DNA of 7,009 nucleotides from Desulfobulbus sp. (GTDB lineage Bacteria; Desulfobacterota; Desulfobulbia; Desulfobulbales; Desulfobulbaceae). The translations under genes were made by a program, and so were the position numbers. The stretch is taken from the NCBI GenBank assembly GCA_011051825.1, contig DRKH01000071.1, positions 1 to 7,009 of the forward strand. The letters run 5' to 3'. This document shows, in pieces, positions 5,857 to 7,009 of the stretch; positions within the stretch are counted from its first letter, which is position 1; every line of letters starts with the position of its first letter. Under the pieces are notes generated by a model. It saw only the letters and a list, made by a program, of their open reading frames with translations, was not told the DNA's origin and did not search any database.

Positions 5857-6177
5857 TTACTCCGATTCCAGCCGGACCGCCGTACCGTAGGCAAACAACT
5901 CCGATGCCCCCTGGGCAACCGATGAGGTCGCAAAACGGACATTGATCACGGCGTTGGCACCCAATCCTTCCGCCTGTTCCTGCATGCGCGCAAGCGACTC
6001 CTGCCTGGCCTCATTAAGGAGTTCCGTATATCCCTTCAGCTCACCGCCGACCAGATTTTTCAGGCTTGCCATCAGATCCCTTCCCACATGCTTTGCCCTG
6101 ACCGTGCTCCCCTGGACAATACCGAAATGCTCCTCAATGGACTTTCCCGGCACATTTTCAACATTGGTGATAATCAT
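5857..6177 (-). CDS. Soluble YbjQ/UPF0145 (DUF74) family protein
   Basis: A 106-residue protein that is essentially one full YbjQ/UPF0145 domain, typical of the family's length. Features are the VQGSTVRAKHVGRDL segment (21-35), LVGGELKGYTELLNEAR (42-58), the GANAVINVRF strand (73-82) and ELFAYGTAV (93-101). It lacks a signal peptide or membrane helix, so is probably cytoplasmic. Members with known structure form ring-like oligomers; biochemical function is not established. A strong SD (AGGAGG) lies 4 nt before the ATG. It is the first gene of the three-gene operon, 4 nt before the membrane-anchored paralogue, with which it shares the glycine-rich helix and C-terminal strand. The two probably arose by duplication and may co-assemble, which is an inference. 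Confidence 0.9.
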   Translation of the reverse strand: MIITNVENVPGKSIEEHFGIVQGSTVRAKHVGRDLMASLKNLVGGELKGYTELLNEARQESLARMQEQAEGLGANAVINVRFATSSVAQGASELFAYGTAVRLESE

Positions 6178-6181
6178 TTTT

Positions 6182-6187
6182 CCTCCT
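6182..6187 (-). promoter_or_regulatory. Strong Shine-Dalgarno of the first YbjQ gene
   Basis: AGGAGG on the minus strand, 4 nt from the ATG at 6177. It is the strongest ribosome binding site in the window and fixes the start of the operon's first gene. Confidence 0.75.
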
Positions 6188-6214
6188 GTATAGAGTTAAA
6201 AAGGTTCCTAAAGA

Positions 6215-6243
6215 AGGATATGATTTTCCAAAATGGAGGTCAA
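6215..6243 (-). promoter_or_regulatory. Candidate sigma70 promoter of the YbjQ-YbjQ-M48 operon
   Basis: On the minus strand TTGACC (6243-6238; 5 of 6 matches) is followed by a 17-bp spacer and TATCCT (6220-6215; 4 of 6). The expected start is near 6208, giving a leader of about 30 nt before the ATG at 6177. No operator-like symmetry is obvious over it. Confidence 0.5.
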
Positions 6244-6622
6244 TTCTTTTTATTTTCATTCCTGGTAAGGGAAGAGAGATCAATCTGATTACCCACAATC
6301 CTCAGCCAGATGCAGGGGATACCATCGCTGAAGATCAAAGATCGTTACGAACCCACTGAATTTATGACGAATTCACAGGGTTCTATGGTCCGGCGGAACA
6401 AGCGATTATATCCCTGATTTGGGAAATGCTGCGCTTTGTACGTAATCAGGAAGATCAATGTGTCAGAGGAACACTCTCTGCTTGAAATGAATACCATCAG
6501 ATGACATTCTATTGTACCCTTAGGCCACTTCTGATCTTTTTAAAGTACAAAACGTATGCCGGATCCGGTGCCGGGACCAGCAAAAAAGACCGCGGCCTCC
6601 TGCCGGCAATACTTCAAACCAT

Positions 6623-6627
6623 GGAGG
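6623..6627 (+). promoter_or_regulatory. Ribosome binding site that sets the start of the small membrane protein
   Basis: GGAGG lies 7 nt before the ATG at 6635 but only 1 nt before the in-frame ATG at 6629. Spacing therefore favours 6635 as the true start, two residues shorter than the longest frame. Confidence 0.65.
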
Positions 6628-6634
6628 AATGGGT

Positions 6635-6868
6635 ATGTCTACAGTTGCTTTACAGGGGAAAATATCGTTTTTTCTTATCGGCGCGTTAAGCATATTGGCA
6701 GTAGTCTTGCTGACCGGTGCGAGCGGCACCAATCCGGTGGGAAGGTATCAAATAGAGATTGTGGTGAGAAATAATATCACCCAGATATACGTTATGGACA
6801 CAACCACCGGTACGGTCAAATGGGTGGACGACATGAACAAACCGTTTACTGAAATGAAAGGAGACTGA
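6635..6868 (+). CDS. Small single-pass membrane or exported protein, unknown function
   Basis: A 77-residue protein. A short N-terminus with Lys9 is followed by a hydrophobic helix at about 11-28 (FFLIGALSILAVVLLTG), which may be an uncleaved anchor or a signal peptide. The remainder (about 36-77) is a small soluble domain starting GRYQIEIV and containing IYVMDTTTGTVKW (51-63), a beta-hairpin pattern seen in many small secreted bacterial proteins of unknown role (a GRYQ start with a later 'D-T-x-T-G-x-V' strand pair). There is no lipobox Cys. The RBS GGAGG at 6623-6627 sets the start at 6635. I do not recognise a named family and make no functional call. It appears monocistronic within the window; what follows it at the right edge is unclear. 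Confidence 0.65.
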   Translation: MSTVALQGKISFFLIGALSILAVVLLTGASGTNPVGRYQIEIVVRNNITQIYVMDTTTGTVKWVDDMNKPFTEMKGD

Positions 6869-7009
6869 CTGGTGATTGAGAAATAGCGAGCGTAGGGGTG
6901 TCTGCTACCATATGGGCGTTGTACTACGTGGGAAACTGGTCGGAAAATCAAAGCCTTGCCCTTGGTTCGGAGTCTACGCTTACCTGCCGCGGAAGCGGAA
7001 GAACGAACA

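Larger units (their letters stand above)
6178..6634. other. Intergenic region, no convincing gene
   Basis: The region lies between divergent genes. Its left end carries the RBS and candidate promoter of the YbjQ operon; its right end is the leader of the small plus-strand gene. Short plus-strand frames at 6310-6417 (35 codons) and about 6360-6480 lack ribosome binding sites and match nothing I recognise. Minor inverted repeats are CCTGATT/AATCAGG (6413-6419/6444-6450) and TGCCGG/CCGGCA (6557-6562/6603-6608), the latter including the perfect palindrome CCGGATCCGG (6559-6568). Confidence 0.5.

Noticed and set aside
5853..5942. N-terminal extension of the membrane YbjQ to an ATG at 5942
   Set aside because: It would overlap the upstream gene by 86 nt and add Arg-rich sequence outside the family; ATGs at 5852 and 5837 have proper SD sites.
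5430..5945. 171-codon plus-strand ORF
   Set aside because: It is antisense to the two YbjQ genes, which carry recognised family motifs and good ribosome binding sites.
6496..6541. Possible terminator ATCAGA/TCTGAT followed by a short T run
   Set aside because: Only 6 bp with a 28-nt loop; too weak to call.
6540..6634. Cyclic-di-GMP riboswitch in the leader of the small gene
   Set aside because: The GC-rich hairpins caught the eye, but the conserved riboswitch core motifs are absent.
6501..6774. Plus-strand ORFs of 62 and 72 codons overlapping the small membrane protein
   Set aside because: No SD, and they run out of frame through a gene with a well-placed RBS and coherent membrane-plus-domain structure.
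6869..7009. Right-edge open frames (for example an ATG at 6919)
   Set aside because: Two plus frames stay open to the edge but show no RBS, no recognisable domain and too little length; no tRNA or other RNA shape was seen.

Overview
The window holds seven protein-coding genes, one of them cut by the left edge, in four transcription units. Protein families, about 50-55% GC and the gene mix (a MoeA-like protein with a C-terminal cysteine cluster, a delta-60 repeat protein, a YbjQ-M48 cluster) suggest a Gram-negative, probably anaerobic bacterium, perhaps a sulfate-reducer-like Desulfobacterota. That placement is an inference from gene families; there is no rRNA or other phylogenetic marker here.

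Layout, left to right. (1) On the minus strand, from 1409 to beyond base 1, lies an exported delta-60 repeat (beta-propeller-like) protein with a signal peptide, a good RBS and a near-consensus sigma70 promoter. (2) After a 348-nt gap comes a minus-strand MoeA-like molybdopterin-binding protein (1758-2783). (3) A 452-nt divergent intergenic region follows, with two strong inverted repeats (2844-2923 and 3112-3173) and a weak 38-codon ORF. (4) A plus-strand pair encodes a Trm112-type zinc-ribbon protein (3236-3421) and, 9 nt later, an MscS-family mechanosensitive channel (3431-4525). Its likely Rho-independent terminator overlaps the end of the convergent gene. (5) A compact minus-strand operon, read from 6177 to 4558, encodes a soluble YbjQ/UPF0145 protein, a membrane-anchored YbjQ/UPF0145 protein and a membrane-anchored M48 zinc metallopeptidase. 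It has a plausible promoter, a 4-nt gap between the first two genes and an ATGA stop/start overlap between the last two. (6) A 457-nt stretch without a convincing gene leads to a plus-strand small single-pass membrane or exported protein (6635-6868). The last 141 nt have no supportable call.

The genes share an envelope theme: a secreted repeat protein, an osmotic safety channel, a membrane metalloprotease with two partner-like proteins, and a small exported protein. The most notable system-like unit is YbjQ-YbjQ(TM)-M48. Its architecture suggests a membrane-tethered protease working with one or two YbjQ-fold oligomers, but no function is established by the sequence. I see no CRISPR array, intact mobile element, phage gene, tRNA or rRNA.
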